64,000 bases of DNA from NCBI RefSeq assembly GCF_905475395.1, contig NC_058337.1:100310368-100374367 (forward strand), written 5' to 3'. The notes beneath the pieces were generated by a model. That model searched no databases and was not told where the DNA came from. It was given only the letters and a program-made list of their open reading frames with translations. The stretch comes from Chrysoperla carnea (lineage: Eukaryota; Arthropoda; Insecta; Neuroptera; Chrysopidae). Below, piece after piece: positions 60,694-64,000 of the stretch (its first letter is position 1; each line of letters opens with the position of its first letter). The position numbers and the translations under genes are program-made.

Positions 60694-61990
60694 AATATAA
60701 TTATGTGTTTTGAATTACCAATATTTGGCAGATATTAATATTGACATATACTAAAGTTGTTGAAAAAATCGACAGGTTTTAAGTCCACCAATTATAAAAC
60801 TATAAACAAAATAAAATATACTGAAGTTTCACTTTGTTTATATTAAAGGAAGTTTTTACAGTTAAAGTATTCAGTTCAAAGAATTTGAAAATAACATGTT
60901 ATTAAATCAAACGTACCTATTCAAATGCCACACTTTTAGCTGTATTAATATATCGGGTGTTTTTTAGAAGTTTTGAATTTTTTAAAAGTGAAATAAAGTG
61001 ATTAAATTTCTTATAGTGGTTTGCCTTTTTTAAAGATTGTACTTAGGTTAACTAAACTACCTTGAATTATTTTGATTTTTAAGGGTTTTTCTTTTTACTA
61101 CCTTTTTTTTTAACTTGTAGTGTCTGTTTCTCTGCCGAAAAACTTTGGACTCACTTTTTACCCTTTTCTCGTAATCCAATCGAGCTGAATCTTTGCAGAC
61201 AGACTTGTGGCATTACGATAGTTTTAAGTTTTATTCCCAGCAGTTGTATGCATGTTGCTATTATACTTTACAAAATAATTTTAGGTACCTTCATTCAGAC
61301 TGTATTCACTGTACTGTAAGGCCCGCTCGTCAATATTTAATACCGTTATTTTTCTGGCTAAGCATAATGTTGGTTGCATATAAAAATAAACTTAATTATA
61401 CTTTAAATGTCTATCTGTTTCATAAAATTTACATTACATATAATATACAGTTGTAAGTGTATAAGCTTGACCTACCCACCATATTAATACAGGCATTTTT
61501 GCATGAAACTTAATAAGAGGCCGTAAAATATGAAAATTTGTAACACAATCATATTTTTTTAATCAAATAATATTGTAATATTCTTCATAGATAACATCAT
61601 AAGGTAAAATCATCATAAAAATTGTTTAATCTATTGATCTCTTAAATAGTATGTATACTTAACAACCAGTTCAATTAATTTTCAATTGTATATGAGCGTG
61701 GAATTAGAAGTACGAACGACGTAAGTACTTTTTACCATTCGAGTGTGTAATAAACAATTGGCACGGGTTGTAAACGCTATTTTTCTTTATGAATGCCAGA
61801 AATGTTTATGTTTGTTGATATTTTGTTAAGATTATAAAATAATATACAACCCAAACCAATTATAGTGATCGACTAATTACATATTTTAAGCCAGTTCGTT
61901 TGCCGAGTCAGCTCGTCAATGTGTGTGCTCGCCAATGAATGGCGTACTTAATATTATCCTACCAGTTTCATAAAATTTTATTAACAAAAT

Positions 61991-62215
61991 AAATGAATAT
62001 AAATTTATAAAATACCTTAAGTTATTATTTTGTCGTCTCTACAATGTTCTTTGTACATTGAATTATATTTTTTAAATATTAATAATCTTGTTTTTGATAA
62101 ATAAAATTTTATTTACATAATAAATAAATTTATAAAATATCTAAAAGTTATTATTTTTTCGTCTCTATAATGTACATTGAATTACATTTTTTAATTTTAA
62201 TAATCGCGTTTTTTA
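61991..62215 (+). repeat. Tandem duplication of about 120 bp
   Basis: Two successive units share AAATTTATAAAATA, AAGTTATTATTTT, CGTCTCTA and TGTACATTGAATTA in the same order. The second unit is slightly shorter. The sequence is AT-rich and non-coding. Confidence 0.75.
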
Positions 62216-62602
62216 TGCTAGTTTCTGCTCTCTCCGTATAAATTTCGTCTGTTCACCAGATATAAAAGATAAAGAAAAATATGAGTTAATTCAATAGCCG
62301 ATACATCACAGATAAAGCAAAAAATCTAGACACACATAGAAACTTACAAGTCCAATTTTCGAGCCCACATAACTATGTTAGATAATGGAAAACCAGGGGC
62401 CAATAGTAGGTAATTGACGAGATTGATTTAGAATTCTGTATCAATCTGCACTCTCCAGTCGCTGACGAACTGTCAGCTGAAACATCGCCGTGAGAATGTT
62501 ACTGAATGTATCAATTTTTTTAGTACAGATTTTAAAAAATAAAAATTCAAGTGTAATAATAAACAATTTTATTCTTAATGAAAATTATTAAACCCTATCC
62601 CT

Positions 62603-63017
62603 TCTCTATATATTATAAATATGAAAGTGAGTTTGTTAGTTACGCTTTCACGCAAAAATTACTCAATGAATTTTAATGAAACTTTACATTTTACAACCCA
62701 TACATCAAATAATACATGAGCTATAATTTATAAAGATATAGAAAAAATTAAGCATAAATTAAAGATTTCTGCAAAAAGGGTGTTCGAGATATAATTTACA
62801 GCCATATGTTCAACCAGGGTTTTCTTATATTCTCAATACATTATGACTATTTTTCATATATGTATATGCAGTTTTAAATAAAAACTGCATATACTTTTAC
62901 CTGTGTAAAACAATCCCTATCTATGTTTCGAGTGTTATGGAAGAAGGATAAGTGAGAGCAAAGGAGGTGAAGGTTATAAAGCGGTGGTTTTTTAAACCCG
63001 GGCAAGTAATCAACTAT
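62603..63017 (+). mobile_element. Helitron-like non-autonomous element
   Basis: It starts TCTCTATATATTATAAATAT, followed by GAAAGTGAGTTTGTTAGTTA and CGCTTTCACGCAAAAATTAC. This is the widespread 5' end of an insect Helitron-like repeat group. About 400 bp later comes TTAAACCCGGGCAAGTAATC followed by AACTA, which resembles the group's GC-rich 3' end. The interior block at 62885-62985 recurs at 7136-7240. The exact 3' boundary is uncertain and there is no helicase coding region. Confidence 0.55.
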
Positions 63018-64000
63018 GTGGCAAGTGGCAACTGTAGGCAAGTATATGGGAAACTTATAATTTCAATACTTTTTATACATTTTTTAATCTTGCAGAGTAT
63101 AATCATACCTAATAGTAGTCATATAATAGATATACGTTTATTTAACGTAATAAGTTTAGTCCAAATTTTAAAATGTAGCGGACGAATATATTATATTTTA
63201 TTATTCGTCATGTAAAAGTTAGATTGGTGTAATTAACTCATTTCTACGTCTGAACATTCTCTCTATACCAAAGGCGATAAGAGGAATGGGAGATATAGAG
63301 GAAAGAAAGTCTAAATAGGTGCGCATACATGAGATATTATATCCCAAATATGAATTAATTTGATTATTCAAGTACCCGCGCACATAAGGTTTTGGCCTTT
63401 CATCAAATCAGGGTATATCCAAAATCAAATAATGTTTACATTGTGTTGAATAGAACACTCTTATGGCCACGACCCCACCAATGATAAACAGGTTTTTCGC
63501 AATCGGCGTTTGAAAATCTAAAAGTCTCAAAATCAAATCTAAAAGTTCAAATACAAAAAATGTTTGTTTTTATTAACAAACAGCTTTGGTTTCAAATATT
63601 GTTTTTCAAACTTTGTAAATTTGCCACAATTTTGCAGTTCCACAAATAATATGTTCCTAATAAGATATAATTCTACATTTTCGAACTGAAATTATGACAA
63701 ATGTTATGTCTCAGTTTATGAAAAAAATATTTTCAAACAAAAAGTAATTGGTTTTTTAAAAATGAATTTTTTTAAATCTGTATACAACGTAATTTCACCC
63801 TTGGTAGAACTTAGTCCAAAAGTTTCAATTTTTTACTCCTATTGAAGTTTTAAAAGAACGCTGCCAAACAAAATTCATATTTACATATGGAATGAACAAA
63901 TTTGTTTATCTCTAATAAATTTTTATTGAAAAAATGTCAAAAAATATTACATAATATAATAATTATAAATAGGTATTCAACTTAAATGCAGTAACGATAA

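Larger units (their letters stand above)
59507..64000. other. Gene-free right end with repeats
   Basis: After the NELF-A stop there is AT-rich sequence that should include its 3' UTR. Then come a mariner-like derivative (60088-60693), a tandem duplication (61991-62215) and a Helitron-like element (62603-63017). Small open frames at 61193 and 62952 have no motif and overlap repeats or AT-rich DNA. From 63240 to the end I see nothing identifiable. Confidence 0.55.

Noticed and set aside
1-64000. tRNA genes, CRISPR arrays, and retroviral or LTR elements
   Set aside because: No cloverleaf with A and B boxes, no regularly spaced direct repeats, and no reverse transcriptase, integrase or paired LTR signal were seen by eye; diverged tRNA-derived SINEs could have been missed.

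Overview
The window looks like nuclear DNA of an insect or close arthropod relative. It is strongly AT-rich, has spliced genes with GT-AG introns, and carries many small transposon-derived repeats. Five host genes are recognisable and all five could be followed from start to stop codon: hexosaminidase D (HEXD, minus, 6538-11516, 5 exons, 649 aa), a RhoU/Wrch-type Rho GTPase (minus, 40828-44170, 3 exons, 227 aa), COP9 signalosome subunit 2 (plus, 46112-47446, one exon, 444 aa), the mitochondrial copper chaperone SCO1 (minus, 49635-51784, 4 exons, 259 aa) and the pausing factor NELF-A (plus, 52699-59506, 6 exons, 560 aa). The genes are unrelated in function and show no operon logic. The repeat types (mariner relatives with a DUF4817-like segment, Helitron-like ends, many foldback MITEs) fit insects, perhaps Hemiptera, but I cannot fix the order.

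The standout is a single 7386-base open reading frame at 22568-29953 (plus, 2461 aa). It has an N-terminal helical region with two HEPN-type R-N-x3-H motifs, about 29 ankyrin repeats, about seven kinesin-light-chain-type TPRs, and further ankyrin repeats at the C-terminus. This architecture is typical of Rickettsiales-type endosymbionts, and I read the gene as a horizontally acquired, intact bacterial-type gene. Just before its ATG the sequence can be read either as a Shine-Dalgarno-like GGGAGG or as a splice acceptor. A small candidate coding exon 2.9 kb upstream (19548-19637) would join it in frame, which suggests the gene may be acquiring a eukaryotic leader. Inverted copies of a dispersed repeat (about 320 bp each) sit on both sides of the gene.

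Layout: 1-6.5 kb gene-poor with a MITE and one copy of a 0.7-kb repeat; 6.5-11.5 kb HEXD, with two TIR elements and a 5S rRNA pseudogene in its introns; 11.5-19.5 kb gene-poor, with a 2-kb almost perfect palindrome (13487-15472) and nested foldback elements; 19.5-31.7 kb the ankyrin giant and its flanking repeats; 31.7-40.8 kb a long gene-poor stretch; 40.8-59.5 kb the dense cluster RhoU, CSN2, SCO1, NELF-A; 59.5-64 kb repeats only. No tRNA, CRISPR array or retroviral element was seen.
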